A DNA stretch of 64,000 nt, taken from positions 248,001 through 312,000 of the forward strand of contig NZ_JNZD01000007.1 in the NCBI RefSeq assembly GCF_000725495.1, given 5' to 3'. Each line of letters begins with the position of its first letter. Positions within the stretch are counted from its first letter, which is position 1. The translations under genes and the position numbers were made by a program. Source of the stretch: Streptomyces aureus. Its GTDB lineage: Bacteria > Actinomycetota > Actinomycetes > Streptomycetales > Streptomycetaceae. Below, piece after piece: positions 7,810 through 15,498 of the stretch. The notes beneath the pieces were generated by a model. The model worked only from the letters and a program-made list of their open reading frames with translations. It was not told the DNA's origin and did no database searches.

Positions 7810-7927
7810 GGTGGTTCACGTCCTTGTGAGTGGAGGGGCGGCCGTGCGTGCGCGCGGCGGGACCGTGCGTACGGGCAGGCTCATAGGTGGGTGCGGGAGG
7901 TCTGAGCAGGGGGGTGAAAGGGGCCGG

Positions 7928-8791
7928 TCAGCGGTCGGATTCCGACGGCTTCCAGCGGAAGATGCGGCGTTCGCCGAAGGTCAGCAGTCCTTCGGCGAGC
8001 AGGGCGACGACGGCGAGGATGACCATCGCCGCGTACACACCGGCGGCGTTGAATGTGCCCTGCGACTGCGCGACGAGCAGGCCGATGCCCTTGGTGGCGC
8101 CGATGTACTCGCCGACGATCGCGCCGATGAGCGCGAAGCCGAAACTGACGTGGAGGCTGGTGAAGATCCACGAGGTGGCGGACGGGATGACGACCTGGAG
8201 CGTCACCCTGCGGTCGCTGGCGCCGAGGATCCGGGCGTTGGCCACCAGGTTCCGGTCGACCTCCCGGGCGCCCTGGAAGGCGTTGAAGAACACCGGGAAG
8301 AACACGAGCACCACGGCCGAGGCGATCTTGGAGGCGGGCCCGAGCCCGAACCAGATCACGAAGATGGGCGCGAGGACGATCCTCGGTATCGAGTTGAGCA
8401 CCTTGATGTACGGACCAAGGATGTCGGCGAGCAAGGTGATCCGCCCCAGCGCGATGCCGAACAGCACGCCGGCGACGACGCCGATGATCCAGCCGAGCAG
8501 CGCTTCGTGGAGCGTGTACCAGATCTGCTCACCGAGCGGTCCGAGTGCGGTCCCGTGCATCACCCATGTCTGGATCTGTTCCCAGATCTTGGAGGGCATG
8601 GAGAAGTTGAACGGGTCGATGACCTCGGTCCGCGAGAGCACCTCCCACAGGCCGAGCACGGCGACCAGGAGCAGCACCCGGGCGGCGCCCACCACGATCT
8701 TGCGTCTACGGGCGGCACGGGCACGGGAGTGCGCGCGGCCCGGGGTCTTGGCCGTGTCCACGACCGGAGCGCTGATGACCTCAGGCGACAT
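7928..8791 (-). CDS. ABC transporter permease (SsuC/TauC type)
   Basis: The product has 287 residues from ATG 8791, with AAAGGGG as ribosome site; an upstream in-frame GTG at 8809 is possible. The gene overlaps the ATPase gene by 11 bp. The basic N-terminus precedes about six membrane segments. The permease signature, which docks on the ATPase, is NARILGASDRRVTLQVVIPS at about residues 185-205. It belongs to the BPD_transp_1 family of nitrate/sulfonate/thiamine-precursor importers and works with its neighbouring ATPase and lipoprotein. Confidence 0.9.
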   Translation of the reverse strand: MSPEVISAPVVDTAKTPGRAHSRARAARRRKIVVGAARVLLLVAVLGLWEVLSRTEVIDPFNFSMPSKIWEQIQTWVMHGTALGPLGEQIWYTLHEALLGWIIGVVAGVLFGIALGRITLLADILGPYIKVLNSIPRIVLAPIFVIWFGLGPASKIASAVVLVFFPVFFNAFQGAREVDRNLVANARILGASDRRVTLQVVIPSATSWIFTSLHVSFGFALIGAIVGEYIGATKGIGLLVAQSQGTFNAAGVYAAMVILAVVALLAEGLLTFGERRIFRWKPSESDR

Positions 8792-9596
8792 GAGCGGCGC
8801 CCCTTTCACGGGTGATGCGGACCTCTTCGCCGAGGGACTCCCAGATCTCGCGGTAGATCTCGATGAACCGCGGTTCCAGACGCACCGACTCGACCTTGCG
8901 CGGCCGGGGCAGATCGATGTCGAAGACCTGCTTCACGGTGGCGGGACCGGCGGTCATCACGACGACCTTGTCGGCGAGCGCGATGGACTCCTCCAGGTCG
9001 TGCGTGACGAAGACGACGGAGGCGCCCGTTCCTTCCCACAGCTCGAGCAGTTCGTCGGACATCAGCGCCCTGGTCTGCACGTCGAGCGCGGAGAACGGCT
9101 CGTCCATCAGCAGGATCTCGGGGTCGTTGACGAAGGTGGCGGCGAGGGCGACGCGCTTGCGCTGGCCGCCGGAGAGCTGGTGCGGGTAGCGGTCCTCGAA
9201 GGCCGCGAGCCCGACCCGGGCGAGCCATTCCCGGGCCCGTTCCTTCGCCTCCGCCTTGGGCACACCGCGGAACCGGGGCCCGGCCATCACGTTGGACAGC
9301 ACCGTCCGCCAGGGGAAGGTGGCGTCCTGCTGGAAGACGAAGCCGACCTTGTCCCCGACGCCTGCGACCGGCTTCCCGGCGACCAGGACCTCGCCCTCGG
9401 TGGGCTCCTCGAGCCCGCTGACCAGGGTCAGCGTGGTGGACTTCCCGCAGCCGGTCGGTCCGACGACGGCCACGAACTCGCCCCGCCCCACCGTCAGGTC
9501 CAGCTCCCTGACGGCGGTGTGCAAACCTCCCGACGGGGTCTTGAAGATCTTGCTCGCGCCCCGCAGCTCGATGGCGGGGCTGGTGTCTGTGCTCAT
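8781..9596 (-). CDS. ABC transporter ATP-binding protein (SsuB/TauB type)
   Basis: The product has 271 residues from ATG 9596 (frame open to 9626). Walker A is GPTGCGKST, the Q-loop VGFVFQQDATFPWRT, the signature LSGGQRKRVALA, Walker B ILLMDEPFSALD and the H-loop VTHDLEESI. The DATFPWRTV segment after the Q-loop is characteristic of nitrate/sulfonate/taurine importers. It powers uptake with the permease that overlaps its 3' end. Its promoter region is shared with a divergent CitB-type regulator, a likely controller. Confidence 0.92.
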   Translation of the reverse strand: MSTDTSPAIELRGASKIFKTPSGGLHTAVRELDLTVGRGEFVAVVGPTGCGKSTTLTLVSGLEEPTEGEVLVAGKPVAGVGDKVGFVFQQDATFPWRTVLSNVMAGPRFRGVPKAEAKERAREWLARVGLAAFEDRYPHQLSGGQRKRVALAATFVNDPEILLMDEPFSALDVQTRALMSDELLELWEGTGASVVFVTHDLEESIALADKVVVMTAGPATVKQVFDIDLPRPRKVESVRLEPRFIEIYREIWESLGEEVRITRERGAAHVA

Positions 9597-9634
9597 GGCC
9601 GGGACCGTAGATGTGGTGCGGGCCACAGCATCAG

Positions 9635-9685
9635 TCTTCTGGGCGCAAGGCGTTCTTCTGCTCGCAAGGGTCTGTTGTGCTCATT
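9635..9685. promoter_or_regulatory. Direct repeats in divergent promoter, probable response-regulator sites
   Basis: TCTTCTGGGCGCAAGG at 9635-9650 and TCTTCTGCTCGCAAGG at 9654-9669 match at 14 of 16 bases with a 19-bp offset. A third partial copy (TTTTGCTCGCG) is at 9674-9684. They lie between the ABC importer and the divergent CitB-type regulator, about two helical turns apart, as expected for tandem binding of a response regulator. Confidence 0.65.
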
Positions 9686-9757
9686 TTGCTCGCGCTACAA
9701 CAGCGGAGCCGAAACACGGGCGCAACACTCGCCCAGGCCTTGAGAGGAAGAGGCCCG

Positions 9758-10450
9758 ATGATTGACGTCCTGGTCGTGGACGACGATTTCCGCGTCGCCG
9801 AGATCAACGCGAAGTACGTGAGCAAGGTTCCCGGCTTCCGGGTGGCCGCTCGCGCGCACAGTGCCGCCCAGGCACTGGACGCGATCGAGCGCGCTCCCGT
9901 CGACCTGGTGCTGCTCGACCACTACCTGCCGGACCGGACGGGCCTCGAACTCGTCCACCGGATGCGGGAGAACGGCCACGGCACCGACGTCATCATGATC
10001 ACCGCGGCGAGCGACGTGGCCACCGTACGGGCGGCGATGCGCCTGGGTGCCCTGCACTACCTGATCAAGCCCTTCACGTTCATCGCCCTGCGCACCCGCC
10101 TCGACTCCTACGCGGCCCTGCGCCGCACCGTCGACCGGGTCGGCGGCCACGGGGTGACGGGCCAGGAGCAGGTCGACCGGATCTTCGGGGCCCTGCGCAC
10201 CGCACCCGCGCCCTCCTCCCCCGGGCTGCCCAGCGGTCATTCGGAGCCGACCACCGACCTGATCTGCGACGTTCTGCACCAGGCGAGCCAGCCGCTGTCG
10301 GCCCACGAGGTCGCCCACGAGACGGGCCTGAGCAGGTCCACCGCGCAGCGCTATCTGCGCCACCTGGAACAGGCGGGGCGGCTGCGCCTCTCGCTCAAGT
10401 ACGGGGACACGGGCCGCCCGGAACACCGCTACGCCTGGGTGGCGCCCTGA
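9758..10450 (+). CDS. CitB/DpiA-type response regulator, no adjacent kinase
   Basis: The product has 230 residues. ATG 9758 follows a purine-rich ribosome site (GAGAGGAAGAGG). It closely resembles the regulator at 5915-6595 along its whole length: VVDDDFRVAEINAKYVSKVP, phospho-acceptor Asp54 in LVLLDHYLP, LIKPFTF, and the C-terminal helix-turn-helix SAHEVAHETGLSRSTAQRYL. It is most simply an old duplicate of that gene. No kinase is adjacent on either side, so it may use the kinase at 4221-5915 or an unlinked one. It is divergent from the ABC importer and probably regulates it. Confidence 0.9.
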   Translation: MIDVLVVDDDFRVAEINAKYVSKVPGFRVAARAHSAAQALDAIERAPVDLVLLDHYLPDRTGLELVHRMRENGHGTDVIMITAASDVATVRAAMRLGALHYLIKPFTFIALRTRLDSYAALRRTVDRVGGHGVTGQEQVDRIFGALRTAPAPSSPGLPSGHSEPTTDLICDVLHQASQPLSAHEVAHETGLSRSTAQRYLRHLEQAGRLRLSLKYGDTGRPEHRYAWVAP

Positions 10451-10545
10451 GCCGGCACTCCCCCGGCCCCGGGCCGCGGTGGGGCGCGCCGTCCCAGAAC
10501 GGTGGCGTGCCGTCCCAGGACGGTCTCGTACGACGTCGGCGGCCC

Positions 10546-12138
10546 TCAGACGGCCCCGGCACCCGTGAGCGCGCGGACCTCGATCTCGGCGTGCTTGGCC
10601 TCGTCCGGCGGTTCCGCCGAGATGACGGTGCCGAGCCAGCCGGCGACGAAGCCCAGCGGGATGGAGACGAGGCCCGGGTTCTGCAGCGGGAAGTACTGGA
10701 AGTCCACCCCCGGGAACAGTGACTCCGGACTGCCCGACACCACCGGCGAGAGCAGCACGAGCACCAGCGCGGGCACCAGGCCGCCGTATACGGCCCATAC
10801 CGCGCCGCGGGTCGTGAAGGACCGCCAGAACAGCGAGTACAGCAGCACCGGCAGGTTCGCGGACGCGGCGACGGCAAAGGCGAGTCCCACGAGGAAGGCC
10901 ACGTTCTGATCGCGGGCCAGGAGGCTCAGGCCGATGGCGATCACGCCGATGCCGACCGAGGCGACGCGCGCCACCGCGACCTCGCCGTACGACTTCGCGC
11001 GGCGGCGGCGCAACGACGTGTACAGGTCGTGTGCCACGGCGGCCGAGGACGCGAGGGTGACTCCGGCGACGACCGCGAGGATGGTGGCGAAGGCGATGGC
11101 GGCGACGATCGCGAACAGGACCGTTCCCCCGGTGGAGTTGGCACCGCCCCCGAGGTCCAGGGCGAGCAGGGGAACGGCGGTGTTGCCCGCGGCGTTCGAT
11201 CCGCGCACCGCCTCGGGACCGACGACGGCGGCCGCGCCGAAGCCCAGCACGATCGTCATCAGATAGAAGCCGCCGATGAGCCCGATCGACCAGAGCACCG
11301 AGCGCCGGGCGGCCCGCGCGGTCGGCACGGTGTAGAAGCGCGACAGGATGTGGGGCAGCCCGGCCGTGCCGAGCACCAGCGCGAGTCCGAGGCTGATGAA
11401 GTCGAAGCGTGCGGTCCAGTCCGCGCCGTACTTCAGCCCGGGTGCGAGGAAGGCCCTGCCGTGGCCGCTGCGCCCCGCGGCGGAACGCAGCAGTGCGTTG
11501 ACGTCCCCGTGGAACCGCATCAGGACCAGCACGGTGAGGGTGATGGCCCCGCCGATCAGCAGGACCGCCTTGACGATCTGGATCCAGGTGGTCGCCCGCA
11601 TCCCGCCCATCGACACGTAGATCACCATGAGCGCGCCGACACCAATGACCGTCCAGTTGCGGGCCGTGTCGCTGGTGCCACCCAGCAACAGCGAGACCAG
11701 ACTGCCCGCGCCGACCATCTGCGCCACCAGATACATGACGGACACCACGACCGAGGACGAACCGGCCGCGATCCGCACCGGCCGCTCGTCCATCCGGGCC
11801 GCCACGACGTCGGCGAGCGTGAACCGGCCGCAGTTGCGCACGAGTTCGGCGACGAGGAAGAGAACGACCAGCCAGGCCACCAGGAATCCGACGGCGTAGA
11901 GCAGGCCGTCGTAGCCGTACAGGGCGATGAGTCCCGTGATGCCGAGGAAGGAAGCGGCGGACATGTAGTCCCCGGAGAGCGCGAAGCCGTTCTCCATCGG
12001 CGAGAACAGCCGGCCACCCGCGTAGAACTCCTCGGCCGAGCCGTGGCGGTTGCGGCTCACGAAGGTCGTGATCGCGAGCGTCACCGCGACGAACACGCTG
12101 AACAGGACGAGTGCCAGCGTCTGGTGGTGACCGGTCAC
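10546..12138 (-). CDS. Sodium/solute symporter (ActP-like monocarboxylate permease)
   Basis: The product has 530 residues with about 13 membrane segments in the SSS family pattern. Conserved blocks are SAEEFYAGGRLFSPMENGFA near the N-terminus, GDYMSAASFLGITG, LYLVAQ-like and LPHILSRFYTVPTARAARRS. These point to the acetate/pyruvate/short-chain carboxylate branch. GTG 12138 overlaps the stop of the upstream DUF485 gene (GTGA), so the two are translated together, as in the yjcH-actP arrangement of E. coli. The two-component genes upstream probably control it. The exact carboxylate is not readable. Confidence 0.88.
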   Translation of the reverse strand: MTGHHQTLALVLFSVFVAVTLAITTFVSRNRHGSAEEFYAGGRLFSPMENGFALSGDYMSAASFLGITGLIALYGYDGLLYAVGFLVAWLVVLFLVAELVRNCGRFTLADVVAARMDERPVRIAAGSSSVVVSVMYLVAQMVGAGSLVSLLLGGTSDTARNWTVIGVGALMVIYVSMGGMRATTWIQIVKAVLLIGGAITLTVLVLMRFHGDVNALLRSAAGRSGHGRAFLAPGLKYGADWTARFDFISLGLALVLGTAGLPHILSRFYTVPTARAARRSVLWSIGLIGGFYLMTIVLGFGAAAVVGPEAVRGSNAAGNTAVPLLALDLGGGANSTGGTVLFAIVAAIAFATILAVVAGVTLASSAAVAHDLYTSLRRRRAKSYGEVAVARVASVGIGVIAIGLSLLARDQNVAFLVGLAFAVAASANLPVLLYSLFWRSFTTRGAVWAVYGGLVPALVLVLLSPVVSGSPESLFPGVDFQYFPLQNPGLVSIPLGFVAGWLGTVISAEPPDEAKHAEIEVRALTGAGAV

Positions 12139-12623
12139 CGCTCACCGCCCCGGGCGTTCCGTGTCATCTCCTGGGTGTCCCAGCGCAGTTCGAGGGCCGC
12201 GCGGTCCCGGCGCAGCCTGGCGTGCCGGGCGTAGGCCCAGGCGAGCAGGAACGTCGTGAGGAACTGCCCGAGTCCCGCGAGCAGTGCCACGTTCACCATG
12301 CCGACGACGGGGCGCGCCATGAATCCCGGCGCGGTGGTCGCGGTCACCACGTAGCCCACGTACCAGGGGAAGAACACGGCGACGGCCGGAATCACGAACC
12401 TGCGGTACCGGCCGCGCACTTCCTGGAAGGCGGCACTGCGCTGCACCTCCAGGTAGACGTGGGCGGCTCCGCCCGTGTGTTCCTGGTGCCCCGAGCGGGC
12501 GGCCGGTACGGCGGGAGCGAGCGCGCCCGTGCCGTCCACCTCACCCCAGCCGGAAGCGAGCGCGTCGTACCAGGGGTCGTCGAATCGGACCTCCCCTGTG
12601 CCGGCGCCGTCGTGCTTTTCCAC
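12135..12623 (-). CDS. DUF485 family membrane protein, symporter partner
   Basis: The product has 162 residues from GTG 12623, which has an AAGGAG site 7 bases upstream; the frame extends further upstream without a better start. A polar N-terminal region of about 75 residues is followed by two membrane segments (FVIPAVAVFFPWYVGYVV and VNVALLAGLGQFLTTFLLAW), the usual DUF485 hairpin. DUF485 proteins accompany ActP-like symporters and probably form a complex with them. Confidence 0.82.
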   Translation of the reverse strand: MEKHDGAGTGEVRFDDPWYDALASGWGEVDGTGALAPAVPAARSGHQEHTGGAAHVYLEVQRSAAFQEVRGRYRRFVIPAVAVFFPWYVGYVVTATTAPGFMARPVVGMVNVALLAGLGQFLTTFLLAWAYARHARLRRDRAALELRWDTQEMTRNARGGER

Positions 12624-12728
12624 CGAACTCTCCTTGTCCGCGACCCGTTTCTGCCGCGTGGCCAAGGATGTGCAGATCGGAGGGCTCCCCGACTCCTGTC
12701 TTCGTGCTCTTCACCCCATCAGGTGACC

Positions 12729-13418
12729 TCATCCCGCGGGCGGCCGTACGAGACCTTTCCCATAGGCGTAACGGACCGCTTGGGCACGGTCCTTGAGACC
12801 CGCCTTGGCGAAGAGATTGTTGATGTGGGTCTTCACCGTGGCCGTGGAGACGTGCAGTTCGCGGGCGATCTCGTGGTTGCTGAGGCCGTCGGCGATCAGC
12901 CGGAGCACCTCGGTCTCGCGCGCGGTGAGCCCGTCCGGGGACTCGGCCGGCGGGGCGGGGGCCGGTTCCGGTGCCGACAGCCGCTCCAGCAACCGCCGCT
13001 GGATGCCGGGCGAGAGCCCCGCGTCCCCGGAGAGCACGCTCTCCACGGCCCGTACGATCTCGTCGCCTCCCGCGTCCTTGGTCAGATAGCCGCGGGCCCC
13101 GGCCCGGAGCGCGGGGAACAGCGACTCGTCGTCCCCGAACGTAGTGAGCACGACGACCTGGGTCCCGGGATGCTCGGCACGGATGCGCCGGGTCGCCTCG
13201 ACCCCGTCACACCGGGGCATGCGCAGATCCATCAGCACGACGTCCGGCGCCAGTTCGGCCACCAGCTCCACCGCTTCGGCCCCGTCACCGGCCGCCCCGA
13301 CCACCTCGATCCCGGGGAGCAGTCCGAGCAGCATCACGATGCCCTCGCGCACGACCGTCTGATCGTCCGCGACGACGACCCGCGCAGGCCGCCGCCCGCC
13401 TTCCGCCCTCTCGGTCAT
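12729..13418 (-). CDS. NarL/LuxR-type response regulator
   Basis: The product has 229 residues. The receiver domain carries VVVADDQ, phospho-acceptor Asp64 in VLMDLRMP and Lys in LTKDAGG. An Ala/Pro linker leads to a LuxR helix-turn-helix (LTARETEVLRLIADGLSNHE, then VSTATVKTHINNLFAK). ATG 13418 overlaps the stop of the kinase gene upstream (ATGA), so they form a pair. The downstream DUF485/symporter genes start 105 bp later and are probable targets, as is the operon's own promoter. Confidence 0.92.
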   Translation of the reverse strand: MTERAEGGRRPARVVVADDQTVVREGIVMLLGLLPGIEVVGAAGDGAEAVELVAELAPDVVLMDLRMPRCDGVEATRRIRAEHPGTQVVVLTTFGDDESLFPALRAGARGYLTKDAGGDEIVRAVESVLSGDAGLSPGIQRRLLERLSAPEPAPAPPAESPDGLTARETEVLRLIADGLSNHEIARELHVSTATVKTHINNLFAKAGLKDRAQAVRYAYGKGLVRPPAG

Positions 13419-14566
13419 ACCGGCACCCTCAGCGTCACCACGAAGCCCTCCTCGACCGGTCCGGCATCCAGCGAGCCGCCCAGCAGCTCGGCGCGCTCGC
13501 GCATGCCCAGCAGACCGTACCCGGCTCCCGAACCGCTGAGTTCGCCCGGTTTTCCACCCGAATCCCGTACGTCCAGAGTGACTTCGTGCTTGCCGTAGTC
13601 CAGTCGGATGTCGACCCTGGCGCCCGGGGCGTGTTTGCGCACGTTCGTCAGTGCCTCCTGGGCGACTCTGCGCACCGCCTGGGAGGCCTCGGCGGGGAGC
13701 GGCTGGCGCTCGCCGGTCACCGTGACACCGGCGCAGTCGGCGGTGGTGACGAGTTCGCCGAGGAAGTCCTCCAGCGGAATCATCTCGCCCCGGAGCGCAG
13801 AGAGTGCCTGCCGGGTCTCCGCGAGCCCCTCGCGGGCCATTCCGCGTGCCGCCACGACCCGTTCGAGGATCACCTCCCGCTCCGCGCCCCTCTCGATGAG
13901 CAGCCGGGCCGCCTCCAGGTGCACGAGCTGCGCGGAGAGGCTGTGGGCCAGGACGTCGTGGATCTCCCTGGCTATCCGTGCCCGCTCCGCGAGGGCCGAC
14001 GACTCCGCCTCCGCCGCACGGGCCGCACGTTCCTGGGTCAGCAGCCGCTGTGCGCTCGCCCGCGACTCCGCGTCGAGACGCAGCACGTATCCCGCGAGCG
14101 CCAGACCGGCGGTGGTGGCCACAGTGGTGAGCCAGACGTCGTTGTTGAACACCGCGTAGCCGCTCAGCGCCACCGCCGTGGCCGGCAGGGCCGCGGCGAG
14201 GGGCAGCCGTTCGATGGCGGCGACGGCACAGCCGCACAGCAGGACGAGCGAGGGGACCCGGAAGCCCGCGCCGTACCCCGCGACGGCGACCACCAGCAGC
14301 AGGGCGAGCAGTGCCAGGGACGCCGGCAGGCGATGCTCCAGGGTGGTCTGCCAGAACCCCCAGGCGAGGAGCCCGGACACCGCGACTCCCACGACGCCTC
14401 CGGCGACCGCCCAGCCGCCGAGATCGGAGTTCGTGAGCGTCGTGGCGACGAGCATGACCAGGACGACGGCGCGTGTGATCTGGGCGAGGACACGGCGGGC
14501 CTTGTGCACCCCGACACGGGAGAGCGCCTCGCGAGAGGGCCAGCGAAGCCAGACGTTGTCCGTCAC
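13415..14566 (-). CDS. Sensor histidine kinase (HisKA_3 family)
   Basis: The product has 383 residues. Four or five membrane segments in residues 30-160 have almost no extracellular part. A coiled linker precedes the dimerisation and phospho-acceptor motif RARIAREIHDVLAHSLSAQ (His203). The ATPase domain has EALTNVRKHAPG and GYGLLGMRERA. This is the NarX/DesK-like class that pairs with LuxR-type regulators. GTG 14566 overlaps the stop of the upstream membrane protein gene. Confidence 0.92.
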   Translation of the reverse strand: MTDNVWLRWPSREALSRVGVHKARRVLAQITRAVVLVMLVATTLTNSDLGGWAVAGGVVGVAVSGLLAWGFWQTTLEHRLPASLALLALLLVVAVAGYGAGFRVPSLVLLCGCAVAAIERLPLAAALPATAVALSGYAVFNNDVWLTTVATTAGLALAGYVLRLDAESRASAQRLLTQERAARAAEAESSALAERARIAREIHDVLAHSLSAQLVHLEAARLLIERGAEREVILERVVAARGMAREGLAETRQALSALRGEMIPLEDFLGELVTTADCAGVTVTGERQPLPAEASQAVRRVAQEALTNVRKHAPGARVDIRLDYGKHEVTLDVRDSGGKPGELSGSGAGYGLLGMRERAELLGGSLDAGPVEEGFVVTLRVPV

Positions 14567-15090
14567 AGGCGCTCCTTCCGCAGGACCCGGCGCACATCGT
14601 CACCGTACGCCGGGACCGGTCCGGTCGGCGCCGGGTGCAGGGACTGCGCACGCCAGGTCAGCAGCCCGGAACGGACCAGCAGGGTGGCGGCCAGGCCGAG
14701 CATCAGGGCCGAGGAGTTCTGGTGCACGCCGAGGAGGGCGCCGATGCCGAACAGACCCAGGCGCAGGCAGATGCCCGCGATCCAGACGGCCCCGCTGGCC
14801 TTGGTGCTCCTGGTCCACACGGAGCCGTCCGGCTCGGTCCAGATCCGTGTGGTCCACGCCCACCCGGCTCCGATGGCCAGCGCCGTCACCAGCTCCGCGC
14901 CCAGCAGGAGGGACGCCTGGACCTGGTGGTGCGGGTCGATCACGCCGGGCTCGCGCAGCGCCACGACGGCGAGGACGGCGGGCACGATCCACCAGCGCCG
15001 GTCCGTGCCGATGCGGCGTGCGCTGAACTGGCGCGTGATCACCACCGCGGCGACGGCGAAGATCAGCGCGGCATTCATGAGCCCGGACAT
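14563..15090 (-). CDS. Multi-pass membrane protein of unknown function, first gene of operon
   Basis: The product has 175 residues. ATG 15090 has GGAGG 6 bases upstream. Four or five hydrophobic segments are separated by a basic loop (ITRQFSARRIGTDRRWWIVP), and the C-terminus is polar. It resembles DUF1453/CcdC-like small membrane proteins, though I am not sure of the family. Its stop overlaps the kinase start, so it may be an accessory sensor or modulator for the kinase. Confidence 0.75.
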   Translation of the reverse strand: MSGLMNAALIFAVAAVVITRQFSARRIGTDRRWWIVPAVLAVVALREPGVIDPHHQVQASLLLGAELVTALAIGAGWAWTTRIWTEPDGSVWTRSTKASGAVWIAGICLRLGLFGIGALLGVHQNSSALMLGLAATLLVRSGLLTWRAQSLHPAPTGPVPAYGDDVRRVLRKERL

Positions 15091-15498
15091 GCGCGGCCTC
15101 CGTGAGCGGGATGCGGTGTCCGGCAGCGAGCGCTGCCGACCTCATCGACGCTACGGATGCGGCGGCTCGGGCAGATCGGAGCCCGGGTGGACCGTGGGTG
15201 GATTCCTCCGGGCGCCGGCTCTCCACCCATGGGTGGACCCCTGCCTCCGGACCGTGGCCGACCGGCCGGCCAGCCGTGCAGTCCGAGCCCCGGACGGTCG
15301 CCGCCGAGTTTCTCTCGCCCCCTCCGCCTCTACCCGTCCCGTACCCGGGGGCTCCGCCCCCCGGACCCCGCCCCTCACATGCCGGTGGGGCCGGATTTCC
15401 CCGCGGCCTCGGAGCGCGAGCGCCGCGCAGCAGACAATGAACGCGGAAGGGGCCGTCCCCCGGGAGGGACGGCCCCCGACTGCTGTCGGTCCGCGGGA
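15091..15498. promoter_or_regulatory. Promoter region of the two-component/symporter operon, with two palindromes
   Basis: This 408-bp gap contains no gene. CGGCAGCG-AG-CGCTGCCG (15121-15138) is a perfect palindrome about 30 bp before the first gene. TCCACCCATGGGTGGA (15222-15237) is a perfect 16-bp palindrome about 130 bp before it, with extra GGGTGGA half-sites at 15185 and 15196. LuxR-type regulators bind such palindromes. The right part holds the parE terminator. Confidence 0.6.
15449..15476 (-). terminator. Terminator of parE
   Basis: GGGGCCGTCCC pairs perfectly with GGGACGGCCCC over 11 bp with a 6-base loop, 22 bp past the parE stop codon. There is no T-run, as is common in Streptomyces. 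Confidence 0.8.
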
